Assembly (NCBI GenBank): GCA_008828725.1
Contig: MEHQ01001493.1
Coordinates: 176,454-240,453 of the forward strand
Length of the DNA stretch: 64,000 bases
Direction: 5' to 3'
From: Saccharina japonica
Taxonomy: Eukaryota > Sar > Phaeophyceae > Laminariales > Laminariaceae
The notes beneath the pieces were generated by a model. The model saw only the letters and a program-made list of their open reading frames with translations. It ran no database searches and was not told the DNA's origin. The translations under genes and the position numbers were made by a program. Below are positions 1-11,947 of this stretch, in pieces (the stretch's first letter is position 1; the number at the start of each line of letters is the position of its first letter).

Positions 1-46
1 GAACGCTGTCGGGGTGGGGGGTGCGGGGGTGGGGGGGGGGTGCGGG

Positions 47-200
47 GCGGATTGATTTGTTGTTTGCGTTTGTCGTTTGGCCATTGACCACGCATTCCTT
101 TCGAGACGGAGCACTGTTTCTACTTATAATGTTACTCGATATACTTATTCCACGTTTCGGCGTTCTTTACGTTTGTTGCTGCGCCACACAATTGAGTAGG
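47..200 (-). mobile_element. LINE 3' end, 5'-truncated copy 1
   Basis: The minus strand matches the family tail (ctccgtctcgaaagg... ggtcaatggtc) ending towards a C-rich run at the window start. It is an old, diverged copy. Confidence 0.6.
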
Positions 201-218
201 CGGGGAGAACGGGGGGGG

Positions 219-261
<43 letters not shown>

Positions 262-524
262 GATTGGGGTCTGGAGAAAACGGTAAAAATAAAGTCGATT
301 TTTAGGTTATGTACCGTGTAAGAGCTCCTCACGTCCTCGTGTTAGGAACCTGGTAAAAATGAGGCAATACCTTAACAAGTACCCACCTACCGTATCATAA
401 ATTCAAGCCTAACCCCCCCGTTTCATCGCACCCTCCACCTACAGACAGTAGCAAGCCTCTAAGACGAATCCCGTTCCCTCGTACCCTCCTCCACTTGTTT
501 TGTGTTCGTTTCTCTCTCCTGCAG

Positions 525-707
525 ATGCTTGTGGCAAGCGCCAAATCATTCGAGGAGTTTGTCGGCGAGCAGCTGAGAGAGGACGGGTCCGGACGGGTTC
601 TGAGAAAAGAAGGTGCCACCGGCCTTCTTGTTCCGCGCGGCAGCACGCTCACCCAGACCTTCGTTGTCGCCGCGGGCTGTTACTTGTGCTGGGAGTTCCG
701 GGTGGAG
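525..707 (+). CDS. GOLD-gene exon, upstream copy
   Basis: A 183-bp exon between a ctgcag acceptor and a gtgagg donor, symmetric in phase 0. It is nearly identical to 1352-1534 (one synonymous difference noticed, ggg/tcc versus ggg/tcg). Because its length is a multiple of three, either copy or both could be spliced in without shifting frame, so mutually exclusive or tandem use are both possible. It belongs to a tandem block of about 600 bp (238-832 and 1065-1659). Confidence 0.7.
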
Positions 708-1054
708 GTGAGGCGTTATTTGGTTTTCGTTTGTTTTTTTTTCGTTTTCTCCACCCGGAATTTGCATGCATTAACCCCCTTTAGAGTTCATTTTCGTTTT
801 TCGCTTTTCGACCCAAAATTTGCGTGTCTTAAGCCCTCGTTGGCCTTGATCGTGTAGGGCAGGTCCAAGATAGACCCGCTGTGGCAGCAGTCCATTACCA
901 CAGTAAGGGTCACTCCCTCCGGAAGGCCGATCACCAGCTGTACGGCAGTTCATATTGAAATATGTGTTCGTTCGTATATAGGCGGTGCACGACATACGAT
1001 GAGCGAACAGGGAGGGGAGAGAGAGAGTGGTTGAGAGTTGAGAGAGAGCGAGCG

Positions 1055-1088
<34 letters not shown>

Positions 1089-4000
1089 GATTGGGGTCTG
1101 GAGAAAACGGTAAAAATAAAGTCGATTTTTAGGTTATGTACCGTGTAAGAGCTCCTCACGTCCTCGTGTTAGGAACCTGGTAAAAATGAGGTAATACCTT
1201 AACAAGTACCCACCTACCGTATCATAAATTCAAGCCTAACCCCCCCGTTTCATCGCACCCTCCACCTACAGACAGTAGCAAGCCTCTAAGACGAATCCCG
1301 TTCCCTCGTACCCTCCTCCACTTGTTTTGTGTTCGTTTCTCTCTCCTGCAGATGCTTGTGGCAAGCGCCAAATCATTCGAGGAGTTTGTCGGCGAGCAGC
1401 TGAGAGAGGACGGGTCGGGACGGGTTCTGAGAAAAGAAGGTGCCACCGGCCTTCTTGTTCCGCGCGGCAGCACGCTCACCCAGACCTTCGTTGTCGCCGC
1501 GGGCTGTTACTTGTGCTGGGAGTTCCGGGTGGAGGTGAGGCGTTATTTGGTTTTCGTTTTTTTTTTTTCGTTTTCTCCACCCGGAATTTGCATGCATTAA
1601 CCCCCTTTAGAGTTCATTTTCGTTTTTCGCTTTTCGACCCAAAATTTGCGTGTCTTAACCCTTTTATAGATCATTTTCGTTTTTCGTTTTTCGACCCAAA
1701 ATATGCATATCTTAATCCTTTAAATATAATTTTCGTTCTTCTTTTTTTTTTTTTTTCGACAAACAAAATGCATGTAATAACCCTTCTAAGACTGCACCCA
1801 CGTTTTTGAGGACTAACTACTTGGAATTAGCGTATAATTTTTTTTTGAGTGATATGATCCGTATAGCGCTAGACTTAACTGCACTCGACTTTCTGGAACT
1901 TTATACTTCAAATTCGAGCTGGGTCAATTTCGCGGTTTCAAAAACGGTATCCTCGTACTTTGTTTTTATTTGTTTGTAATTTCAATTTTGGGCTGTTTGA
2001 ACATTTTTGGGGTAGTAGTAGAGAGAGATGGGGTGACCCAGACCTTCGTTGTGGCCGCCGGCTGCTGCTTGCCTTTGGATTGCCGGGTGGAGGTGAGGCG
2101 TGTTTATTTTCTCGCTTTTCTCTTTTCGACCCAATATGTGCATGTCTCAATCCATTCAAACCTACTCATAACCGTACTCGGGTTTCGTGGGCAACAGCCT
2201 TGGAATTTGAGTTGGCAGCCGCCCCCCCTTCACGGTATGCGCTTACGATGTGCCGGAATCTTGTCGCTCTTATGTGGTGACAGGACTACGACCTTGGCTT
2301 TGCCCTTCGCTGCCGCTCCCAAGGCATGGGCGGGTCGACGGAGGAGGACATTTTTGAGCTGAAGAGGTAAGCCTGGTGTGTGTGTCACTGGTCACTGGTC
2401 ACTGATAGCGAACCACTCTCGCTCAGACAATGAAAATTATTTGTTGTTGTCTTCATCGTGGGTCCTATTTACCTATTTACTATGATCCCCCGTTCCATAC
2501 TTGTATACATATGACAACAGATATAATCGTACGTACTATTGCGGAGGGCCATAGTAAATAGGACCAAAAATAGTGGTAGCAAAAATAGGGAATTATGGAG
2601 GCTTTTGTCTGTACTGTAGGTCCTATTTACTACATTAGCCCACCCCGTAATATTAATAACCGGTAGTTTTCTCAGTTAAGGAGTACCAGTATACTAATAG
2701 TCAGTAATAGTCAGCAATAGTCAGTGATAAGTCAGTCAGAAAAGTTGGAGCCAAAATGTGCAAACCCCTACCGTGTGGGATGAGTCAAACATGCCTCCCC
2801 AGACAAATGAACAAGAAGCCCCCGAGTGAAAGACCAACCAACACACCCTGGCAGCAACCATTTTTGGCGCATGCTGTGTATGCATGTTTGCTCTTTCGTG
2901 CCGGTATTACATTGACAACAGTAATTGTTGTGCACAGTTTTTCCCCCACCACAATTCCGAAGGCTTTATTTGTTGATTTGGTGTGCAAATGATTGTTGTT
3001 TTCTTCAATTTCTGGTGCACGAACTTTTCTAATGATATTCTAATAAAAGGCGTTGCGTGTGCCACCCGCCAGTGTGTAGCGTTTGTAGCATGGCGGTTCA
3101 ACGCTGATCACTCATGAACATAAACGTTCCCCGAAAGAAGGAAACCAAACAAGGAAACCTACCAGGTATGGGACTACAGTAGACTATTTGATTGCAATAA
3201 CCTATTGGACTACAATAGCCTATTGGGCTACAATAGCCTATTGGGCTGCAATAGCCTATTGGACTACAGTAGCCTACTGGACTACAGTAGCCTATTGGAC
3301 TACAGTAGCCTACTGGACTACAGTAGTAGTTTGGACTACAGTAGCCTATTGGATTGCAATAGTCTATTGGACTACAATAGCCTATTGGTCTAAAATAGCC
3401 TATTGGAGTACAATAGCCTATTGTACTGCAATAGCCTATTGGGCTACAATAACATATTCGACTACAGTAGCCTATTGGACTACAGTAGCGGGACATCAAA
3501 CAAGGATACCTATTGGACTACATCAGTAGACTATTGGACGACAATAGCTTACTGGGCTACAGTAGCCTATTGGACTGCAATAGCCTATTGGGCTACAATA
3601 ACCTATTGGACTACAGTAGCCTATTGGACTACAATAGCCTATTGGACTACAATAACCTATTGGGCTACAGTAGCCTATTGGACTACAGTAGCCTATTGGA
3701 CTACGATAGCCTATTGGACTACAGCCAGTAGCCGATTGGACTAAAGTAGCTTCAACATTAATCACTCACAAACATTCCGAGAAAGAAGAAAGCCAAGGGA
3801 AGCCAAAACAAAAAGGAAACCTATCTATGCACAAAGTCTTAATCCCGTATGTACCTACCCTACGTCTGCGTAACCTTTATTTTTATCGCAGATACGCTGC
3901 TGGCGAAACGTTCCAGGGGAGGTGGGCGGCCGAGGGAGACGCAGCGGCGGTCTTGGTCATGGTCTGGGATAACTCTTACAGTCGTCTGCGCCCGAAGACC

Positions 4001-7000
4001 CTCGCCTACAAGGTTGGTTTACACATACATACATACTCGTATACCGGTGTATGCTTTGCGCATGTTCTTGCCATGGTTATGTTTGCCTTCCGAGCCGTGC
4101 TGCAGCAGTGCGGCAGGGGTTGTTGCGCTTTTTAGCCCCCAACCATTGATACGTTTGTCACTGGCGGAGCTCCTCAACGACTGCATCAACCGTTGCGTTT
4201 AACCATTGCGTCAATCATTGCACCAGCCATTACATCAACCATTATAACAACCAGTATATCAACCATTACATCATATATGACATCAACCATTATGTCAACC
4301 ATTATGTCAACCGTTGCATCAACTGTTGTTATACAAACCATTGCATCATACATTGTATCAAATATCGCGTCAACCAATGTAATAACCATTACATTATACA
4401 TTTTATCAACCATTGCATCGTACATTGCATCTACCGTTCGTTGTATCAATCGTTGTATCAACTGTTGTATCAGACATGGCATCAACCGTTCGTTGTATCA
4501 ACGTTGCACCAACCGTTGCATCATTCATGGCATCGACCACTGCATCAACCATTGCATCAAACGTTACATAAGCCATTGTGTCAACAAAATGTATCAACCA
4601 TTGTATCAGCCATTTCATCAACCATTGCATTCACCATTGTGTCAACAAACTGTATCTGCCATTGTATCAGCCATTTCATCAACCATTGCATTCACCATTG
4701 TGTCAACAAACTGTATCTGCCATTGTATCAACCATTGCATCAGCCGTTGTATCAACCATTGTGTCAACCATTGCATCAACTGTTGTAATTGAAGGGGTAT
4801 ACTCAATACCTTCGGATCCGCTGTCTTCTTACACTATTAATAGTATCGCTTATAAAGATGGAAGCACTGAGGTGGTAGACTATACGTATACTAGCAGTAG
4901 CGCAGTGACATGCTCAATATACGTATATACGAGTATCATAAGTAGCTGCCTAGCAAATGGTTCGACTGTTCGACTGCTGTAGCTCCATGGGATCGTGTAT
5001 CGAGCGTACTATACTTCGTACGTATATAAGTACGAGTATAACATATAACAGCCGATTTTCCTAATTGAGAATTGCTTTTCCGATGAGAATGAAAATCGAA
5101 AATATTGTTTTTTTCGAGCCTGTCAAGGCCGATTTCAATTTTTTTTTCGTGGATCGATACCTACCATCGAGGAACATATGTTCTAGGTCAAATTTTGATC
5201 GTGAGCGAAATACAACTCTTAAACAATAACAAAGTACTAAAATCGATTTTCATTCTCATCGGAAAGGCAATTCTCAATTAGGAAAATCGGCTGTCATATA
5301 ACGTTTCACGCGTCGGGCAGATAGATCATCTATCTACAGATAGATCATCTACAGATAGATAATCTACAGATAGATCATCTACAGATAGATCGTCTACAGA
5401 TATATCATCTACAGATAGATCGTCTACAGATATATCATCTACAGATAGATCGTCTACAGATATATCATCTACAGATAGATCATCCACAGATATATCATCT
5501 ACAGATAGATCATCCACAGATATATCATCTACAGATAGATCATCTACAGATAGATCATCTACAAATAGATCACCTAGATCATGTAGTAGATCATCTAGGT
5601 CCTAACGTGCCGTAATTAGATTTTGTGCAGGATCTTTAGTACAGATCTAACCCAGGAAACGTGCCCTGGATGATGCAGATTTTTCGGCTCCCACCCGGCA
5701 ACATGAGCTAGATCATACAGATCATACAGATCATACAGATCATACAGATCATACAGATCATACATATCATACAGATAAACAGATCATACATATCATACAG
5801 ATCATACAGGTCATACAAATCATACAGATCATACAGATCATACAGATCACACATATCAGGAATATCAGGAATATGTCTTCCGTGAAAGATCTAGATCATC
5901 AAGCGGGAATCGATGATCTGTCCTGTATGTGTGCAATATTTTTTTCAGAGCTAATTTTTGAGAATATTCTGAGAATAGAGCCCCTCGAATTAAGAACGTT
6001 CGGGAAATTTCGGTGCTATATACCCCAACGGTTACTGCTGTACCGCCAATGGGCTTCAACGTTGGATACTGATAAACACCAAAAGAGAAACAACAACAAA
6101 ACCAACGGAAACCAAGGATATATTCGTGCTGCTCCGATCTGTAACGGTTTTTTGGGGGAGGGCCAACGACCAAAAACAGGTATATAGGTGTATCTGGTCA
6201 CTTTTTGAGCCGAAAACAAAAAGTAGACCCTGGGTACCCAAGTCAAATACCAAACACCACGAGCACTCGGATTGACCAAAATTGTGTACTACGTATATAC
6301 CTGGTATCGCAAAATACATACGACCTGTACGTAGCGTTTTTTCAAAAATATCGTCAATATCATACCAGATAGTCCCCAAGGGCCAGAATGGTAAACAAAT
6401 TAACCATTGTTTCAAAATGGTGAGATTTGTGGGCGAAATACATAAAAAATCGACAATGTTTTTCCAAGAATGACATTTCCTTGGTGTTTGATTCAGCCTC
6501 AGTCTGGGACCAAAGAAAAAAAAATGAGACTTGTCGTTTTCAGTTTTTTTTTTCCCGATCATCCTCCGCTTGCTTGCGCACACACAACATCAATATTGTT
6601 TTCTTCCGTTACCATTTCGTACCTGGTACAGTACAGGACACCTAATAAGAAACAGGCTAATAAGAAATCCAGCCTGAAATTTAGAGGAACATAAGAAATT
6701 CGTGAGTCATTACCTTGAAATTAGTGTAGAAAGCACCCTCTCTCAAATAAGAACTCCAGCCTGGGCCAGCTTTCCTGTTTCGTATTAGGTGTCCTGTACC
6801 GCCCGAAAACAATATTAGTATTTGTCAAATTCCCTCCACTCTTCTATGCATACCCTGCGAACGACCACTCTTTTCCCACACGGCGTTATAACGCTCTCGC
6901 CCTTTTCACCGCTCCCCACCAACCAAAAACCAGGTGCATGTCGTCCACCCGGGGATCGATCCCGAGGCTCCCCCCCTCCCTTCCCCCTCCACTCCTGCCG

Positions 7001-7812
7001 ACAAACCTCCTTTCCGCAACTTCAACGATGGTGATGGTGACAACGAGGGGGGCGGCGGGGGGGGTCAAGATTCTCTCGTGGGTGACACAGAAGCTTTCGC
7101 GATAGACGAGTCGGAAGGGGAAGAAGCATCTTATCCCACCACGAATGTGGATGTGCGTCGGAGGGGGGGGGGGAAGGGGAAGGGGCAAGGGAAGAAGGGG
7201 CACGTTTTGGATAAAGAGGCGTTATCTTCTGCTTCCCATCCCGCAGTGAATGCCAGTGCAACCGGGAGCGGGGGCGGGGGCGGGGAGGGGGGGTCTGCTA
7301 CCTCGAGGTCCCCGGTGAAATTAGCCGAGAGGGGGAGGCAAGTGGAGAAGCACGCCTCCAACCAGGCGCTTTCTTGTATCTCCGAGAATACTGTGGGTGG
7401 GCGTGGGGGGGGGAGGCAAGCAAAAAAACGTGTCTTCAAAGAGGCGTTACCTTCTACTACCTCTTTCAACGTGGCCGGGGCCGGGGACGGGGGGAGCCAA
7501 GGCAAGGAACAGGTTCTCCATGAGGCGTTATCTTCTGCCGGGGTTGACCCTGGGGAGGGTTCACGCGGCGAGGAACCCGGCCACCGTTTGGCCGCGGTAG
7601 GGGGTGAAGAAAAGGGACCCGGCGGGGAGATGGTGGGGAAGGGTGGTAGGAAGGTGCAGGAGGTAGTGGGGGAGGGTGGTGGGAAGGTGCAGGAGGGCTC
7701 CGCGGAAACGATAGTAGTAGAGATGGTAAAGATGGAGGATTTCTTGGCTGCAAACAGCGCTCGGAGCGACGACTCTCCGCGTGACTCGGGTCGCGTGACG
7801 TGTGACGTGTGA
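525..7812 (+). CDS. SEC14-like GOLD-domain protein, 3' part of gene (exons at 525/1352, 2284, 3892, 6934)
   Basis: Coding exons are 1352-1534 (or its copy 525-707), 2284-2366, 3892-4012 and 6934-7812. All junctions are GT-AG and phases fit (0, 2, 0). The joined product contains a GOLD beta-sandwich: STLTQTFVVAAG, then CYLCWEFRVE, DYDLGFALRC, a variable loop, VLVMVWDNSYSRLRPKTLAYKV and VHVVHPG. This matches the GOLD domain of SEC14L/patellin-type lipid-transfer proteins, where the WxF and DNxYS motifs are typical. Those proteins bind phospholipid through an upstream CRAL-TRIO domain, which would lie before the window. The last exon adds about 290 residues of acidic, Gly/Lys-rich low-complexity tail ending in a GTGAC satellite. 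The true stop could differ if the G-runs are miscounted. The domain call is firm; the identity as a SEC14 protein rather than another GOLD protein is inferred. Confidence 0.72.
833..937 (-). pseudogene. Metacaspase exon fragment, catalytic cysteine region
   Basis: Read on the minus strand after a ccgtacag acceptor, this encodes LVIGLPEGVTLTVVMDCCHSG followed by SILDLPYTIKANEG. The DCCHSG(S/T)xLDLPY block is the catalytic-cysteine signature of type I metacaspases. The piece is cut off at 833, exactly where the two tandem GOLD-exon blocks diverge, so it sits at a duplication junction. An intron acceptor is kept, so it came from genomic DNA rather than from an mRNA copy. No other metacaspase exon is seen in the window, so it is not a working gene here. 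Confidence 0.75.
2032..2092 (+). pseudogene. Degenerate third copy of the GOLD exon 3' end
   Basis: The last 60 bp of the GOLD exon reappear with substitutions that remove the WEF motif (CCLPLDCRVEV in place of CYLCWEFRVEV), followed by the same gtgagg donor. No matching acceptor is visible. It is an exon fossil in the intron before 2284. Confidence 0.7.
2537..2652. mobile_element. MITE family 1 (TIR ttacgggtgcccatagtaa), copy 1
   Basis: A short element with inverted ends related to ggaccatagtaaataggacc and ggtcctatttacta. A second partial end lies at about 2455-2500. TA target-site duplications suggest the Tc1/mariner-type stowaway group (inference). Confidence 0.6.
3178..3745. repeat. 18-bp satellite array
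   Basis: About 30 units of ctacagtagcctattgga with c/t and a/g variants, interrupted near 3485-3530. It is open in several frames but codes only for short periodic peptides, so it is treated as an intronic satellite. Confidence 0.9.
4190..4790. repeat. Satellite of 12-15 bp units (catcaaccattg)
   Basis: Dozens of units of the type catcaaccattg with gtt/att variants, inside the GOLD intron 4013-6933. The same satellite recurs in reverse orientation at 62640-62830. Confidence 0.9.
5048..5294. mobile_element. MITE family 3, short form (247 bp)
   Basis: Terminal inverted repeats of about 50 bp begin acagccgattttcctaattg and end with its complement. The flanks are catata on both sides, a 6-bp target-site duplication. 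A 423-bp relative lies at 35488-35910. Confidence 0.8.
5318..5590. repeat. 15-bp satellite (acagatagatcatct)
   Basis: About 17 units, grading into the AGATCAT-bearing repeat that follows. Confidence 0.9.
5590..5935. repeat. Interspersed repeat D with internal gatcataca array, copy 1
   Basis: The left part contains taggtcctaacgtgccgt, gtacagatctaacccagg and cccacccggcaacatgagct. The middle is a gatcataca array. The right part contains gatctagatcatcaagcggg. The same layout recurs at about 36430-36660, 38650-38850, 43800-44075, 47890-48470, 51600-51980, 52300-52450 and 59580-59900. Confidence 0.7.
6634..6796. mobile_element. MITE family 2 (TIR caggacacctaataagaaac), copy 1
   Basis: 163 bp with near-perfect inverted ends flanked by TA on both sides. 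Further copies lie at 13343-13510 and 19234-19403. Confidence 0.85.
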
Positions 7813-8150
7813 CGCGTGACACGTGACTCGTGACACGTGACACGTGACTCGTGGTTTTGCGGCTTGTGACTCGTGCCACGTGACGTGTCACGTGTGACTC
7901 GTGACTCGTGACGGGTGACGGGTGACGTGTGACTCGTGAATCGTGACTCGTGAAACCTGACGCGTGACTTGTGACTCGTGACTCGTAGGTCGTGCACGTG
8001 GCTCGTAGGTCGTGGCTCGTAGATCGTCACTCGTAGATCATGACTCGTGACTCGTGACCCGTGACGGGTGGCGCTTGACTCGTGACTCGTGACTCGTGAT
8101 GGGTCACGGGTATGACGCGTGACTCGTGACTCGTGACTGGATGAGTTTGG
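7776..8150. repeat. gtgactcgtgac satellite at the end of the GOLD gene
   Basis: Degenerate 10-bp units. The predicted last codons and stop of the GOLD gene (7810-7812) fall in the first units. Confidence 0.85.
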
Positions 8151-8471
8151 CTGTGGCTGACTGTCATTTTTGGAGGGAATGGTACCGCTTAAGTGAAAAA
8201 AAAATGTATGGTGTGTGTGTGGGCAGCTGCAGCAGTAGTCTATATACCTGGTACGAAAGAGGGAGGGTATGTACGGTATGCATGTAGGTTGCGATAGGGT
8301 GTGTTTGTCGTGTGTACGGTGATCCCCATCACCATGACGAGTGGGTGATCCCGGTGACTAATTATTTGCAATTTTCTTTTATTGCTGCGCGTGCGTGATG
8401 TGGAGGTGAATCAGCGGGCGCGCGCGCGGGAGGGGGGGGAGGGCGCCCGCGAGTCGTTTACGTAACTATTA

Positions 8472-8740
8472 GTGATCTTGTCGTCGTGCAAGGTTTTTTG
8501 GCCAGAAACTGGCATTTTTTTTATTTTTTATTTTTTTTATAGACGGTGGATGGTGCTGATCACTAATGATCACAAACCATTACGTAACCATTATCTTTCG
8601 CCAGCAGCTGGCATTTTATTTGTTGTTGTTTTTTTCTACACGGTGCTGCTGATCACTGACGATCACAACGCATCATTAACACCATTATGGTGGGTGGGTG
8701 GAGATTTTTTTTTTTGTACAAAACTCTTTTATCCTAGATA
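8472..8740. repeat. Two diverged tandem units around tgatcactaatgatcac
   Basis: Units of about 110 bp share ggccagaaactggcattttt, a T-rich stretch and a gatcac hairpin-like core. The flanks 8150-8470 hold only GT- and CG-rich simple sequence. Confidence 0.55.
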
Positions 8741-8794
8741 GGGGAACAAAGAAAATAGCAATTCACAAGTGACAACCAACGTCCCGATTTTCGG

Positions 8795-10020
8795 CTTCAC
8801 GTATTACGAGCCGTGGCGGTCGCATTGTATTGCTACTCAACTTTCGCCCCGACGATGATCCTTCACGAGGAAAACACGGCGAGAAAAAAAAGGCGAATTG
8901 TTTTCTGGGGTGTACGGTAAGCAGCGAGCCGCGGGGGGGCAAGTGGGCTCACATAATCTTACGTACACTCCTGGAGAACCGCGGCAGGTATAAGTATACC
9001 GGTTGGCCGTGCTAAACGAGGGATTGCAGTGGGCTTTGCAGTTTTTTTTTTTGGTTTCTGTAAGGTTATCTATGGCACGCACGTCGCGTCGAGTGGCATA
9101 TCGACCCGTATATATGTTTTCCCCCATAGGGTAATAGCGATATCAACAACAACAAATACGTGAGGGTGGTGGTTGGGGTTTGGGGGTGGTAGTGGTCGTG
9201 CTAGAAGTTGAGGAGGAGGTGGTGGTGGTGATGGTGGTGGTGGTGGCAGTGGGGGTGGTGGTGGTGGTGGTAGTGGCGGCAGCGGTGGGGATGGGGGGGG
9301 TGTCGAAAACAATAAATATCGTAAAATATGGAGGATATCTTGGCGACGAACAGCGCTCGGAGCCACGACTCTCGTGACTCTCGTGACGTGTGACGTGTGA
9401 CGTGTGACGTATGACGTGTGGCGTGTGACGTGTGACGTGTGACGTGTGACGTGTGACGTGTGACGTGCGACGTGTGACGTGTGTCGTGTGACGTGCGACA
9501 CTTGGGGCTCGTGACGCTAATTCGTTTACTCGCACAGTTTTAGTATACCGTGGCGGTTCGTGTAATGGTAAAAATCCTGTTATCGCTCCGACGATAATTA
9601 TCCTTCACGAGGAAAAACACGGTAGAAAAAAAGAGCGCGCGAAATATTTTCTTGAGTGTACGGTAAGCAGAGAGCCGCGGGGGGCACAGCCCCCCCCCCC
9701 CCCCCCCCCGCGCGCATATGCTACACACACGGCAGGAGAAGGGGGCAGCACAGCAAGGTATACATAGATATCACCAGTATCCCTACTCAAAAACAAGGGG
9801 GCTGCTGTGGACTTTGCAAGCTTTTTCGGTGTATGTAAGGTTATCTGTATGGCACGCGGCGAGCGGCATACATCGGCCTGCACTGTGTTTTTCTCCATGG
9901 GGGTACGTATAGATATCTCAACAGCAACAAAAACGCGGGGGTGGGGGCGGCGGCGAGGGTGGTGGGAGTGGGGTTTGCGGGGGATGGTGATGATGGTGAT
10001 GGTGGTGGTGGTGGTGGTAG
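8795..10020. repeat. Diverged segmental duplication (8795-9300 and 9545-10020)
   Basis: Both halves share atccttcacgaggaaaaaca, gtgtacggtaagcag, gagccgcgggg, tgtaaggttatct and a terminal G/T-rich stretch. A copy of the GOLD gene's 3' end (9328-9391, encoding MEDILATNSARS and a stop) and a gtgacgtgt array (9366-9510) lie between them. Confidence 0.75.
9328..9391 (+). pseudogene. Copy of the GOLD-gene C-terminus
   Basis: MEDILATNSARSHDS and a stop in a gtgac array mirror MEDFLAANSARSDDS and the stop at 7730-7812. Only the 3' end is present, preceded by G/T-rich repeats. Confidence 0.65.
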
Positions 10021-10299
10021 TAGGAGTGGAAATGGTGGATGCGTGCTACAATAGTCGCGATGGCATTTTTTTTTGGCTGATTTTATTTTCGGAATGACGG
10101 ACGGGGGGGGCTTCTTAAACCAAAATCGTCGGACTTTCTCCTTTTTGTGTCGCACCATTTTTCATTTTTTGCTTACTATTAATAGGCCATGGGATTGATT
10201 GCTCATCGGCTATATAGTATATATAACACTTTTTTCGGGTGAGGTATAGAGCTCCTATACTATAATCAAGATAATCAAGTGACCACCCTCAGAAGGCAA

Positions 10300-11070
10300 A
10301 AAAAGTCGTGAAACTTTATCGTAGCATGGGTCGGTGGTATGGAGGCGGTGGGGGTGGGGGTGGTGGGGGTAATGGAGGCGGTGGTGGGGGGTGGTGGAGG
10401 TGGCGGTGGGGGGGGGTGGGGATGCGGGTGAGGTGTGGGGGCGTGTCGGAGAGGGGGAAGGTGCGGAGTCGCGCGCGCGTGTCAGAATTACAAAATTCAG
10501 GACGCAGCACGGCACAGCAGTGGGAACGATTGTGTATGCGAATTTGGCGCAATCAGCTTGGACGTCGAGGGAGCTGGGTTGGTCTTCGATTTTTGGTGTT
10601 CGAGTTCCGGTCATTTTGATCACACGTTTTTGACAGCATAAGTGTCCTCCACAAACGGACGACTTTTTGTTTTTTCATTTCGGTGATGCCTTACGTGGCA
10701 GTTTTCTTCTTCAGTTGATGGTGTGCGGTACCTAGATCTTGTTTTTTTTTACAGTAGTAGGTATAAACAGGGAATTGGGCGAGCCGTTTTACGGCATGCT
10801 TTTTAGGTGTTGGCGCACCACCACAACCAACCAGGATGCAGCATGCATGCCTTAACCCTGTGGACATAGTTTTTAGTTATTACGAGCGTACGTGGAAGAG
10901 AAAAAAAAGTCCGACCCAAGTGAAGTGGACGGAGGGTGGGTCTATATAGAAAGGTTTTGCCGGTATACCATAATACCAATAGTGGCATGTTAATATTAAA
11001 TATATATATATAAAATAATGTGGTCCCTGTGAAGGGGTTTTCAAGCCTTGGATGGGGTGTGTAGCCGATG
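10300..11070. other. No gene seen
   Basis: This holds a GGTGG-rich stretch (10330-10450), a fragment of MITE family 4 (about 10235-10350, reversed) and AT-rich sequence. No splice-bounded exon was recognised. Confidence 0.5.
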
Positions 11071-11078
11071 GGTGGGGG

Positions 11079-11124
11079 GGGGGGGGACTCCTTTGTTTTT
11101 TGCCTTTGTGATTTGACCATTGAC
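11079..11124 (-). mobile_element. LINE 3' tail cut by the assembly gap
   Basis: A G-run, then tttgttttttgcctttgtga and ttgaccattgac, followed directly by the Ns. Confidence 0.7.
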
Positions 11125-11754
11125 NNNNNNNNNNNNNNNNNNNNNNNNNNNNNNNNNNNNNNNNNNNNNNNNNNNNNNNNNNNNNNNNNNNNNNNNNNNN
11201 NNNNNNNNNNNNNNNNNNNNNNNNNNNNNNNNNNNNNNNNNNNNNNNNNNNNNNNNNNNNNNNNNNNNNNNNNNNNNNNNNNNNNNNNNNNNNNNNNNNN
11301 NNNNNNNNNNNNNNNNNNNNNNNNNNNNNNNNNNNNNNNNNNNNNNNNNNNNNNNNNNNNNNNNNNNNNNNNNNNNNNNNNNNNNNNNNNNNNNNNNNNN
11401 NNNNNNNNNNNNNNNNNNNNNNNNNNNNNNNNNNNNNNNNNNNNNNNNNNNNNNNNNNNNNNNNNNNNNNNNNNNNNNNNNNNNNNNNNNNNNNNNNNNN
11501 NNNNNNNNNNNNNNNNNNNNNNNNNNNNNNNNNNNNNNNNNNNNNNNNNNNNNNNNNNNNNNNNNNNNNNNNNNNNNNNNNNNNNNNNNNNNNNNNNNNN
11601 NNNNNNNNNNNNNNNNNNNNNNNNNNNNNNNNNNNNNNNNNNNNNNNNNNNNNNNNNNNNNNNNNNNNNNNNNNNNNNNNNNNNNNNNNNNNNNNNNNNN
11701 NNNNNNNNNNNNNNNNNNNNNNNNNNNNNNNNNNNNNNNNNNNNNNNNNNNNNN
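11125..11754. other. Assembly gap (630 N)
   Basis: The gap begins inside a LINE tail and ends at a long G-run, consistent with homopolymer and repeat failure. Confidence 0.99.
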
Positions 11755-11785
11755 GGGGGGGATTTACAGGGGGGGGGAGGGGGGG

Positions 11786-11942
11786 GTACTCATGTCATGT
11801 TTGTCGGTAGTAGTGTGACCAGTGCGTACGGGGGTGTACTCATGCTGTGCATGGCCGTAGTCGGCGTCCAGAGACCCTCGTATCCCTTCGATGCCGGGAC
11901 GGGGCACGTCGGGTTTTCACCGACCAGGCAGGCATCGGGGGG
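11786..11942 (-). mobile_element. SINE-like family B, truncated copy
   Basis: Contains gtactcatgctgtgcatgg, gaccctcgtatccct, gccgggacggggcac and ggttttcaccgaccaggcag, abutting a G-run. Confidence 0.7.
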
Positions 11943-11947
11943 GTGGG

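Larger units (their letters stand above)
238..1662. repeat. Tandem duplication of about 600 bp, offset 827 bp
   Basis: The block 238-832 (GA microsatellite, intron, GOLD exon, start of next intron) is repeated at 1065-1659 with very few differences. Unrelated filler, including the metacaspase fragment, lies between the copies. Confidence 0.85.

Noticed and set aside
3098-4792. Periodic open frames (GYCSPI and TIASTIV-like peptides)
   Set aside because: Simple satellite translation between two phase-matched GOLD exons.
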